Assembly: GCA_016785225.1 (NCBI GenBank)
Contig: JAFBJZ010000673.1
Location: 1-64,000 of the forward strand
DNA: 64,000 bases
Origin: Psettodes erumei
Lineage: Eukaryota > Chordata > Actinopteri > Pleuronectiformes > Psettodidae
Reading direction: 5' to 3'
Shown here piece after piece: positions 47,092 to 59,200 of this stretch. Each line of letters opens with the position of its first letter. Positions within the stretch are counted from its first letter, which is position 1. Below the pieces are notes generated by a model. The model saw only the letters and a list, made by a program, of their open reading frames with translations. It made no database searches and had not been told where the DNA came from. The position numbers and the translations under genes are program-made.

Positions 47092-50000
47092 GTGAATTTC
47101 TTAACTTTCTTTGAGGACTTTCTTTCTGTCTGGATATATGTATCTGTGTCTTTTGTTTCTAATGTGTGCCCATGTTTATATGTGACAGGAGAATACAAAG
47201 AGCCCAGTTGAATGTTTGGGGCTGAAGAAGCTCTTGGACCTGTCGTCTCTTTATATCGATAACAATGGCTGCAACAAGGCCCATAGAGATGCGGTTCTTC
47301 AGAGTCCTGAAACCAAGATGGACTACAACAACTCCTTTTCCTTTGCTCCCTTGTCCTCCACTATCTTGCCTAAAGACTCTATGATCATTGGCAATATCTT
47401 TGTCACCCAGGAGGAGGGTAGAGGTTCTCAGAGTTTAAAGAAGAATGCCAACGGAGACACCCGAAGGCAGCAGAATAGTACGACCACTATTAGAACCAAG
47501 AGCACTTATAATGTAAGTAGTGTGACTACAAAGGCAAATAATCAGGTCGCCCATCAGGCATCTGTGGACATACCTTCGTCAGTGGATATTGTCCCTTCAA
47601 TTCCTGCCACACTTCATAGTAATGGTACAAGCAGTGGGAGTACTGCTACTGTTACCTCCAAGATTTGCAGCACTTCTACCACTTTCCCCATAATGACCTT
47701 GGGTGTGGATACCACTAGACATAGTCCCCCTCCAGCCCTCCACTCCGTTCCCGTCCTGTCAAAACAGACTAGCCTATCGGACTCCTCTTGTTCTTACCGC
47801 AGCAGTACAGATTCGCTCCCTGGGGCAGAGGGTTCAGGAGGAAGACAACTCAGGTCAGGGAGCCCCCAAAGTCCACCAGCCATCGGTAGCCCACAGTCAG
47901 CTCCCAACTCTCCCAATAGACGGCCGGACTCAGAACCCATTTATGCAGAGAGCACTAAGAAAAAGCGCAGGCCGCAAGGAAGTGGAGTGCAATCTAATCC
48001 TGAGTCCCCAAACCAGAGTAAGAACTCATCCTGCTCTGACCCTGAGCTTTCAGGAGAGAGTCAACGGGCCACTATCACTGTAATGGCCGCACACACGGAG
48101 GAGAACAACAGGACTTTCTACCTGAGCAGCCCAGATTCAGCCGTCAGCACCCAGTGCCATTTCAGCCCCACAGCACGTAAAGACCCCAGCAGCCCAGCCT
48201 TCCGCTGGCCCAGTCCCAGCCACAGCGCACCCTCTTTGACAACTGAAGCCAGCCTCCCCCCCACTCTCCACCCCAAGCCTCAGTCCAGCCCACCCATTCC
48301 CCCAAAGAGGAGCACCCGCTCCCCCAAATTGGGCACCTCTAGCCTCTCACCATCCATGTCCTCTCCGGTCCCTCTTCCTGAACTCCCAAGACTGGGCACT
48401 TCCAGCCTCTCAACGTCTGTCTCATCTCCTGTCCCTCTCCCTGAACTGTCCATGCTTTTCCTTGTCTCTGCTAGAGAGGGCCACTTCAAGGTCCATACGG
48501 ACCACCACAGTGCTGCATCCGAACGCTGGCACAAGCCCCACCACCACAATTCTGGCTGGAACTGCTGCATTGAGGAAGAAGAGGAGGATGAGGAGAGAGA
48601 GCGGAAAGATGGGGAGAAGAAGAAGCAAGCCGCCAGTCCGGGAAAAACCTCTCGGGTGACAGGCCTGGTCAATGGTGGCGCTGTCTGGAAGGTGGCCAAG
48701 GACTGGAAGGCCCACAGCAGCCCCCCTCCGATGACAGAGCCAGGCACGGCCCCCCCGGCTGCCCCCAACAATGGTGCCTGTCAGGGGGAGACTGAAGGCA
48801 CCGGTGCAGAGGAGGAGGGCAAGCATAACGGGAGCATGCCAGCCAAGCAACCATTGCATGGTGGCTCATCAGAGCTGCTGGCAGAAGGAACGGGAACCGC
48901 CAACAATGAGCCCAATCCACCCCCTCCCCCACCTAAGAAACTGCACAGGTAAGGATAACAAAGGACTTTTTGTTACACACTTACTCACTTACACATTTAA
49001 TGACTATCCATCGTTTAGGACCATGAAGACTGACTCTGGATAGGACTACATTTGAAATTTTATATTTACATATGAAAAATGTATAGTATAATTATAATTA
49101 CTCATTATTGATTAATCTGCTTCAGTTAAACATGTCTGAAATGTCAAAAGCAATGTCAAAGTGGCAGGTAGAAGTTAGCAGAGCTTAAGGTGTTGTGCTG
49201 TAACACTGACAGCTGGACCCAAAGATACGAAGTTGTTCAGTTTAAATATGAAGCAATGAGAGAAGTTCTTCAGAACTGAGAAGCTGTGACCACACGAGGA
49301 TTTTCTAAATGAGCGAATGTTAACCATGCTTCCTCACGTTAAAAAAGCTGAATGCTAGATGCTGTTTTTGTTTTGTTTAGTGCATCTGAAAAGATTTAGC
49401 CCCACAAAATCTTCTGTTTATATATACTACTTATTTCTCATAATACTATTTATGCCAAATCAATGCAGAGCGTAGAAAATATAGCAATGATCTTGAGGAA
49501 CAGTTGGTATTAAATATGGTTTACAATAAGGAAGCTATGTAAAGGAAAGTCTAGCATACTGTACACTTGCTGTAAGGTGAATGAACTTCCCATTGTAGCA
49601 CATAATTGCGTGCTTGTCCTCTGGTTTCCTACCTATGACTTGCATTAGAACTACAGGGGTATAATTCAGTCATGACAGTGTGGTTTCATTATATTACATA
49701 ATTTAGCACTTACATGACACACTTAAAAGCATAAGTGCACTTTGCTCTCTAATGGGACAGTAGGCTATATATATATATGAAGTTGGTGCTGCTTATGGAA
49801 TATAAGCTATATTGCATGTGACTGTGCACATCCATCTCCCAGCCGACATTTGTGTGAATCTCACTGCTTCTCCTTTCATAGCGTCATTATTCGGCCTTGA
49901 ATCAGCCTCCATTCTTGCGCCTTGTGATCATTCAAACTGTTCGAGGATATTCCTCAATGCTTGCCTTGTTCTATTCATGCTGCTAATGTGACTTTTTCAA

Positions 50001-53000
50001 TTCCAATTAACACGCAAATGGGTCTGTTAAATAGTCCCCTTCTGTGTCACGTTACTGTAAATTTGTTTTGGCTGCAGCACAATAGATAGAACCGTAAAAA
50101 GAAAGAGGAAAAAAACAGGCCTTGTTCCATTGGTATTGTCGTACGGGGACAAAGCTGTCATTAGCAGGCATTCAGATGCCTCTTTAGGAAAAATCATTTT
50201 CATGTTTGCACTGGTGTGCATAATTTGTACTTTCGGTTCTTGATGTTCAAATGTTGCTGCCTCACTTTTAAGGCTCAGTAACTAAATCCATTGCTTAGGG
50301 GATCTGCAGACTGATAAATTTTCACCTTTGCTCATAACTTGCAGTGTCGTGGCTGACGCTACACAAGGCTTCTCGCCTACATAGCCATTTATTAACGGTA
50401 ACATTTGCACACGTGCTTTAACCTGAGTCTGCACGGGGCTAAGAATACACACACACACACTGTCTGAGTCAGCTGCCCATAGCAGAAACAGAGAAGAGGC
50501 CTTGTGTTGCAGTTATTAGAGCATCAAATGATCTCCTCAGAATAAACTTTGCTTTGTCTGGGACGGCACGGTGAGGTGTAATGCACAACTACGACTTGCT
50601 GAAGATGAGCCCATGTTTGAACCATCTTGAGCTGCTAGAGTCAGCAAAAGCCAAGCGGGACCGTTTTACTATCAAAAACGCAGATTGCCGATCACGTTTC
50701 AAGGGCCCTTATGTTTGTGGTAATTCTAGTAAGGACCCATCTCTCCTGTTATGACATTGCCAACATTCTGCGCTGATAAAAATACACCTTGTTGAGACAC
50801 ATGTGGGAACACGCCTCAAGCTAGCCAGTGACAGTTGTGGCTTTCTGGTGTTTCCAAGTTTATCAGTGGGTTTAGTGTGTTTTGGTGTAGTGTCCCTGGG
50901 CACCAGGCATGTACTGGAGACTCAGTGGCAAAGTGCTGCAGGAAAATAGAATCTAAATACTGCCTGCAAAGCAACCAAAACTTCATGAGGTTTATCATTG
51001 TCAACGGGAAAAGGGAGCCCTTGGTGTTGAATGAAAGCGAAACATTCATGAAAAACCAAGTGTGGGTGCACATGGTGAAGCAGCATTTTTGATGTGCTGA
51101 ATCATTTAAAAGCCACAGATGGTTTGAAGAATGTGCCTCCCAGAGCCTTTGATCACGGTGGGAAACACCAAAATGTTCCTCTTGTCGTTCTCTGGAACAG
51201 ATCAGCCAAAGAGGTGTGTGTATTTCTGCATTCGTCTGTGTCATGCGTGAGTGTGCTAAGTAAGTACTCGGTAACAGGGAAGGCGTGTCAACTGGTCGGT
51301 GAAGGTTACCAAAGGGAGGGGCTTTAGTGAACAGATTGTTGCCCCTGGCAACTCCCAAACTGTCCCAGTCTGGCCATCGGTTGCTAGCAATAGAAGTAGA
51401 ATTTATAGATGGCCACGTGGATTCAAGTCCATTGAGTTTGACTTGGGTGTGAATTGCCTTTTTCTCTCTCAACTGCTGTTCCAAGACATGCTGCCCCTCC
51501 CTCCACAGCCGCCCCGATCCTCTCTCTGCAGCAGAACAGATAGCATCTTGTTGCCATCTGACAGACCTAAACCTGCTCCACAGTGAACCATCAGGCCAAT
51601 GATTGGATGCTACTTATGAGATATGGGTGCTTTATTTTCACGCATCTAATGGGTGCTCTTGCTTTTCCTGCTGAGACAGACTTTAAATACACATATGACT
51701 CGCGTGGTAACAGGGTTGTGTTACTACACATGGCGGGGCTTTAGAGAGCCACCGGTCTGATCCAGGGGGCATTTTATTCCCAGCAGTCCAACAAGGACCT
51801 CTGAGGTAGGCACCTGATGGCGACTTCTTTTCGGACGTGCCCTCAGCTGAGACGTCAGAACTGACGAGACGTCTAATCTCGTTAGAGCTGCAAAGAGAAA
51901 CGTGGATGCTCTTGTTCACACAGGACAGTGGTGTCAGAGTTTGAGTGCGTTTCGGAGGGAGACGTATTAAACCACAGCGGCTTCATAGGTAAGCAGAGGC
52001 CTCGGCTTATTTTCAGACCTCTAACAGCCAAAATCCATAAGTACCTCAGAGTGATGCAATGAGAGACAGAATGCGGTAAACCTTATGCAAATTCTGTATT
52101 TCCTCTGTTTTTGACAACCTGCATTTTGCTCTTCTCTTATAATCCCTTTCTAGCTAGATAAATTTACACTTTCATTTAGATCCATTCTGAGCCCTGATTA
52201 AAATTTGTGATAAAATGAAAAGGAAAAAGGTTTTAGGGTTGTGTGGCAAGAAAACTTAATTTGCAACATTGTATGTAAAAAAGAATAAATAAAAAGATTA
52301 CAATGAATAAGGAAAGGAGCTACCTGACAGAGAAGAAGGTAACAAGGCAGGGGCAGGTTGCAAGAGATAAAAAGAATTGGTGGTAAACATTAATAGACCC
52401 TTGGTTTATATGACTATATACTGGAGCCACGGTGACTATCCTGCAATTCTGGGAAAGAAACAATGGGTGTCTTTCTTCTTCTCTTACATAGAGAGGTTGG
52501 ACAACACGCACGGTAGAATGCAATCCAATACAGCAGCTGTGCAATAAATATTACCTTAATGAGTCTTTGTGTAACGTCCTACAAGTCATAAATCCTTTTT
52601 TCTCTGACTCATCAATAGCATGACATTTTGAACTTTAACAGAGGTTGGGTCTGTTGCAGGACTGTTGAAGGGGATTGCATTACATTGGACAGTTATTAGT
52701 GACACCACCTCCACCTCCTGTGTATGATGAACTGAATCAACCAGCCTTCCTACCTGACACATGCATCTGAGCGCAATAAGTTTACAGTGTTTCATATTAT
52801 CACTGCATAGGCAACTTTGATTCTGACTTGTTGCTGCATGAAGTGACACCAGAAAGCCAATGTGTGTGTTTGGGAGAGCACGTTCACACCCAAAAGATGC
52901 AATAAAAAAAGTAAAAAAACCAAACAGATGCCTGGTGCTTCACCTCTCGAATGTCATCGTTTGATATATTTACAGCAGAGGAGGCCGTAAATAAGAGTCA

Positions 53001-53179
53001 AAGAGTGAATCCGGCTGTGTGAACCTGTGCCACAACAGCAGCAGCAACAACAACAACAACTGCACTTTAAGTTGTGTCTCATTTTACACTGTCACGCTGC
53101 TGTCTGAGTCTAGTTAGCTGTAACCCCAGTCTGGTCCCTTTTTAAAAACTCCCCCAGCTCCTCTCGCTCAGCTTTATTA

Positions 53180-53221
<42 letters not shown>

Positions 53222-56200
53222 GCATGGTATATGTGTCGACAGATCCAGTGTGCTACTCACTGTAGCATGATTGTTTACATCCTAAATCTGGGGTTACTGT
53301 CGTTGCAGGCCTGATCGCAGAGCACAAACCTCATCTGACAGGTTTAACAGGGTGATCATGACGTCTCATGCAGACTTTGTTTTAGCAAAGCACAAATCAT
53401 TTAATCTATTCTGCGGAAATAGGCAATCAGGATGTTTATTTATAGATGTTTAGGCTAGAAGTGGGCACTCCAGGTGTAGTGATCCTGATGAAAGTTGCTC
53501 TTTTGCGTTACGACAACATTGTTTCATACAATATCACATGAAACAAATTTTTTTTAATACAAACTCTCAGGTTGCAAATAAAAAATGCTTGTTCTACTGA
53601 AACCATTAGTCAGTTAATCTATTAGTTGATCAAAAGAAAAAATTTACTTTTTTACACACTGACTGGTTTGTTAATCGATTAATCAACTGAATACCTTTTA
53701 GGTTACTTGTGGGCCCTAAATGTTAATATATTCTTATATAGTCCTAATCTGAGAAAAGGTCTTTTGTTTTGTCGTGTGCTCTTAATCAGTAGGCATTCAG
53801 CCACCAACATCCTCCCACAGGACATACGTAATGACAATGACATTCTTTCACCATGGAAAATCTCTTGTTTTGGACACAGATCTCAGAGATCCAGAATGAG
53901 ACATGCACAGGTGCACACATGTACATAGACTCGTAATCCCTGCACCCATTATGACCATTTCTCCTGCGCCTCAGCATTTCCCACTGCCTTTCATCACGGC
54001 TCTTTTGTCTGTAAAACGATAGCGGATCCTTTAGCTTACTGCCCACAGAGAATACCTAACCCTTTGTCTCCCTCCGGTGCTCCTCTCCTTTCTCTTTTCT
54101 CCCCTTCATCTGTTTGTTGTGCTGATTTATGGTGGGACTGAAGTCAGGGGGCTGTCAGATAAATGGATAGAGGAGTCATTTTGTGATGGAGGAGAGGAAA
54201 GCGAGATGAAGGGATGGGACGGGACCGTGTTTCCCCCAAGCCATTAGCAGCTATAATGAGACAAGTGAATGGCTGTCACTCAGCCTAATTGGCCACCTTG
54301 ATTAGATAGTCTACTCATGCACAGCTTTCATTGGTGTGAGTGGCCATCACGGTAGACAGGCAAACTGAAAAGAGGAAGGCAAAGCCGTCTGTTGGGTGAA
54401 TTAACCGAAATGAACTGTTTTTGATTAAAGTGGGATTATGCAACTTTCTAAAGAAGAAATAACCCAATATTCTTCTCACAGATGAAAAGTCAAATTTATA
54501 AGAAATGAAATGCCCCCTTTCTGAATTCACTAGACCCAGGGGTTTTCCTCTTCCCATCGTTAAGTGTGACTAATGGTAGCTAATATGTTACACTGTGCTT
54601 TAGCCTGACACAGGTTGAGATTTCAGTCACTTCATCACAAAAGTAAATCAAGCAGGAGATGCGTGTCGATTCCTGCCCAAGGTCACATTTCACTCACTCT
54701 CACTTAGGTCAAAGGAATCCTGGGAAATGTAGGGAAATCTGATGTGCCATTATCCTGTGATTGCTGCTATACCTGTGGCAGTTAACTCACTTCAAAAAAG
54801 GAGAAGCCGATTTCAAAATTAGACTAAACTGTCACATCTGTTCGACTCACATCATAAGGGGGTTTATGAAGAATCATTTGTTGCAGTTATACGTCAGCAC
54901 TGAATCAAGAAGTGTGCCTCTCCATTAAGGAAGTGAAACCACTCCGGTGTTTGTTTGTCATTTTAAGAAGAAACAACATGCTCAGTCTCATGGACAGTGA
55001 TGTATGGTGCAGAGAAGAAAAACATCAAGGGGAAGTGGACTAGTTCCACATTTATAAGCGGACGCACAAAAAATATTCAGTCGCTGCAACCAACCCGACA
55101 AGCCACCTCAGGATACTGCGCTTCGGCTGGGCTGATGTTTTGGAGAAGTTCAGACAGCAATGCAGGCGCAGATAAAAATAAACATGACATTTTTGCTTGA
55201 ACGTATGCATGTCTTGTTTGTCCTGTCATATGCACTCAACCTCTGCCTTTTTGTTTTCTCCTTTACAGAGTGTCAGGTAAGATGAGCGGCAGCAACATGG
55301 AGCTGGACCGCTGCAGCCAACAAGGGGCGGCGGAGAGCACGACTTCATCTGCGTGGGGCCTGGGCAGTGGCAGCAGACCCACCGCCTCCACTGACAACCT
55401 GACCACTGACGCTGGTGAGTACCACTCACGCTCGTATTTTGGGTCAGGTTTATTAAAACAGCTGTGGCAGAGGTCTGTTTACTATGATGGAAACTTGCTT
55501 AATGAACCAATAAGGTTTATAGTGATAGATGCATAAATGTGGATGCTGGGACATTATCTGATCTACAGTTTACTATTTATACGAGTCACTAGGGTACCCA
55601 TGGACTGTGGTTGTGTTGCGTTTCAGACGCTGTTTAATCCTGTTTCACTGGGACAGTGTTTTTTTTGTCCAGAGTGAAACTGAGCAACAGCACTAAAAAG
55701 AGGAAAGGGGTGCTTCAAGGATTTATTGCAGCGGAGTGACAGCTTGTCCCCTCTCTTTTTCTTTCCTCAAGTGCGCATATACAAACTGTTTTGAGCTGAT
55801 GTTGGTTTCTGTCTATCATTAAACCCGAGGTGTGGTTCAGAATGAGTGACATCTGTCCTCGCATATCACATATCAGCTTTAAACCTCTGTGGCGCTCAGA
55901 CGCTCGTAATTGCTGTAACTTCCTGGGCAACGTTGTTTGAAGAGATAATTATGGAGTATGATAACGAGGGAAAAAGGGCTTGGCTACATCCTACAGAGTG
56001 CTTCTTTTTCTTTACAGTCTTTTCCCCCTTCTGAGAAAGCTGTTATTGAAGACAGCACCACACAATTATCTTAGTATCTGTCTCCTCTAGTGTTAATGTC
56101 AAATTCCAACTTTAAGTCTTTAATTGACAAATGGACCGTAATTGGATGGAAGATGTTTTGAGTGTCAGCTTGAACCCTGGATTGTGGAAATTTCCAGCTC

Positions 56201-59200
56201 TTTTGAGGAAACAAGGTACGTGTTTTTGCTAAGGCGATGCAGTAGGCAGTGATGGGGGGGGTGTAGTAAATAAATCAAATTCACAGCTGTCACCCAGGAA
56301 TATGTTGTTCACAAGGACAGTGAGAAACACAGGCTATATTGTGTGAAAGGCCCTGAAAAGCAAAGCTGCTGACATCCGCTGGTCTCTCTCTCTCTGTGTC
56401 TTTGCTTCTCATTGTTTGTGTCAGCTACAGTTTTTGTGGTCTTGCCAAATGCAGTATTTTCTTCTCTTTTTACTACACAATCAACAACTATCACAATAAT
56501 TAAAGAACACAAAGTTTGTTCCCTTATATAAATAGGATGCTGAACTTGAGCTTGTACACGCTGTAGTGCTGACTTCCATTTTCAGTAATCGATTGACAGA
56601 CATGCTGATGCTGATTTCTTTCCCCCTCTCCTCTTAGATTCTCGGGATGCTACACGGATGTCTTGTTCCTCACCATTTCTCAGAAGTCCACTGGCCTCAG
56701 CTCCAGGGTCTCCTCATCCACCATCCTCCGTCAACAGCTTAAGCAACCAGCCGCCGCCACTCCCAGAGAAAAAAATGGTCAACCGCACCGTGTCCGCTCC
56801 GGACAGCACTAACGGAAAACCCTTTGTCCGAGCCTACCCACGCCTCCCGTTCAGTGGCTCAGAGAGCAACGTGTGCCGACCCAGTGATGTTAGCTCCAGG
56901 TCCAGTTTACCGTCCAGCCCCGTTGACCCACGTCCCGTTTTCTCCTCCAACGAATCTCTGGAGCGTTGTCACGCTGCGCTAGGCCGACCCTCGAGGTCCC
57001 GGACACTGGATGAGCCACTGAAGACTCAAGGGCGTCTGGGAGTCCACTGTCGAACCAGCATCACCTGCTCTTCTTCTCCTCAGCTCAGCGTGCCCTTCTC
57101 GGCCTCGGAACCAGGACCAGCACCAAATATGGGCTCCAGCCTGCAGCTCCAGACCCTTCTGAGTAACATCGACAGTAGAGAGGGAGTGTACTCCAAGCTG
57201 GGAGGCCTGTATGCAGAGTCTCTTCGGCGTTTGGCTCTGAAATGTGAGGACCATTTCACCCGCTCCCAGAAGAACCCCCTGAGGTTCGAGGAGAGCAACT
57301 GGTCTCTGTTCAGACTCACGTCTAACAAGCCCAGCTGCAACGCAGGAGATGCAGTGTACTACTCTGCTGCCTGCGCCTCTGACCCCAGCAACTCCTATGC
57401 TGTCAAGGTAATCTCTAATATACTGGGCCAAATTTGTAACAGGGAATTTGTTAAATATGTGTACTGTCACACCATGCCACAACAATTTGAATCCCACAGA
57501 GGAAATATTAGACTCCACCACGACTAGTGAAAACAGCTACGAGAAAAAAAACACATCACATCACAACACATCAAAGGGCTATTACTGAAAGACGTCACTT
57601 GACATCACTTGATGCCTCATAGTTTTAAATGTGTCTTCTGATTTTTAGGGATTGAATAATCTTTATGAAAGCATGATGAATGTCCCTCAATTTTGAGTAC
57701 AGAACACAAAAACTGCCGGATCTGTGAACAAGTGTGGGCTGGTGGTCTGTCACACTGACAAGAGTATTTTGTCTCCCCAGTCGGAGGTTGTTGCCAGCAG
57801 AGCAACTTGCAGCTCACTCATGATCATCTTTTTTGTCATTTAAGGAATAATTTGCACAGTGGATGTTGTAAATTGTTCTTTTAAGCAGGGATTTGACTGT
57901 TGGAGGATAGACTGAGGAGATTAAAATTGGGTGGCGGTCTTGGAGATAGACAGGATGGTCCCACTACAGCACAAGCCTTCGGGGCATGTAGCGTAAACAA
58001 CCACTGACAAACGAAGGGCGTGGATTCATTCTCACTGACCTTTGTCCCAAAATCATTAGTGCTGTAAAAACAGCAGTCGTTTGTACAGTATGTGTTGTGC
58101 CACATCCTGGGTGCCCACACTCTTGCTTAATATCTCTTGGCCAAATTAATCTTTTCATTCCAGGCAGGATTTACAGTCAGACAAACCCCTTGTGTCAAGG
58201 GCAACAGACACACACAAGTCCTTACACACAATGTAGTATGAGACCATCCTACATGAACACTAAAAAACATATTATAATCTGAATGTATTTGTCCAACTTG
58301 ATGTATTCACATTGCCATTGTGTTGCTGGCTGAAGATTGCCCCCCCCCAGAGCAGATTTGAAGTCCAGTTAATCACAAAGAAGAGATTATATTTATAAAC
58401 CTGACTCCAGCACACAGTGACAACATGTGAAAATTGCATGGGAGACAGTTGCATATGAATGTCTCACAATTACAATGAAGATTTTAAGTCCTGGAATCCA
58501 GTGCCCTTATAGTGGGTTTAAATTTATATTTTTAAGAATCTTTTCAGTGGAGATTAACTTTAAATCTGCAAGGACACTGATTTCACTTGAATTAGAGCAG
58601 GAAATAAATTGGCAGTGACCTTGGGACCTTACTAACAAACATTCCTTTCTTGTGTTTCTTGGCTCCCCTCCCTTTCCGTCTCTGTGTGTGGAATTCTTCT
58701 CTCCGCCCTCCCTGTCCCTTTCTTCTCCTTTCCTTCATGCCTTCCTCCCTCTGCCTTTTGTGTTTATACCTCTCCAGATCAGTAAGAGTCCATCCACGGA
58801 GGCCAAACAGGGGCACCTCTACGGTCTGTCAGTGCAGCAGAATATGCCTTCTCACTTCAACCTTCAGCAGGACTGTGGACACTTTCTCGCGTGTGTCCCT
58901 CAGAGCATGCTGCCTTCTGAGGAAGTGTCTCTGCGCACCGCACCTGCCTCATCTCTGCCTCAGCCCTCCTCATCTGCACCAGGAAAGCAGGTAGAGCGAG
59001 AGCGGGTGGTGGTCATCACCCCTGAGATCCCCCAGCAGACAGCAGCTGACTTTGTTCGGGAGTGGGAGGCATTCCATAAAAGTCAGCCAGAGGTCTACGA
59101 GCGCCGCGTGTGCTTCCTCCTCCTGCAGCTCTGCAACGGCCTGGAGCACTTGAAGGAGCATGGAGTCACGCACCGCGACCTCTGCCTAGAAAACCTGTTG

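Larger units (their letters stand above)
48949..55268 (+). other. prag1 intron between large exon and third coding exon (6.3 kb)
   Basis: AT-rich intron holding a CA microsatellite, a CAG/CAA run near 53035-53060, and X-box-like motifs at 51338-51391. It also holds a 222-codon minus-strand open frame at 50816-51484 that resembles no known family. No alternative exon could be supported. Confidence 0.7.

Noticed and set aside
48280..48932. Long antisense open frames opposite prag1 exon 2
   Set aside because: They mirror codon bias of the sense Ser/Pro-rich coding sequence and have no family resemblance.
51480..51586. Alternative proline-rich prag1 exon ending PSDRPKPAPQ
   Set aside because: A good acceptor-like cctccctccacag is present, but there is no GT donor before the stop and the spliced gene is complete without it.
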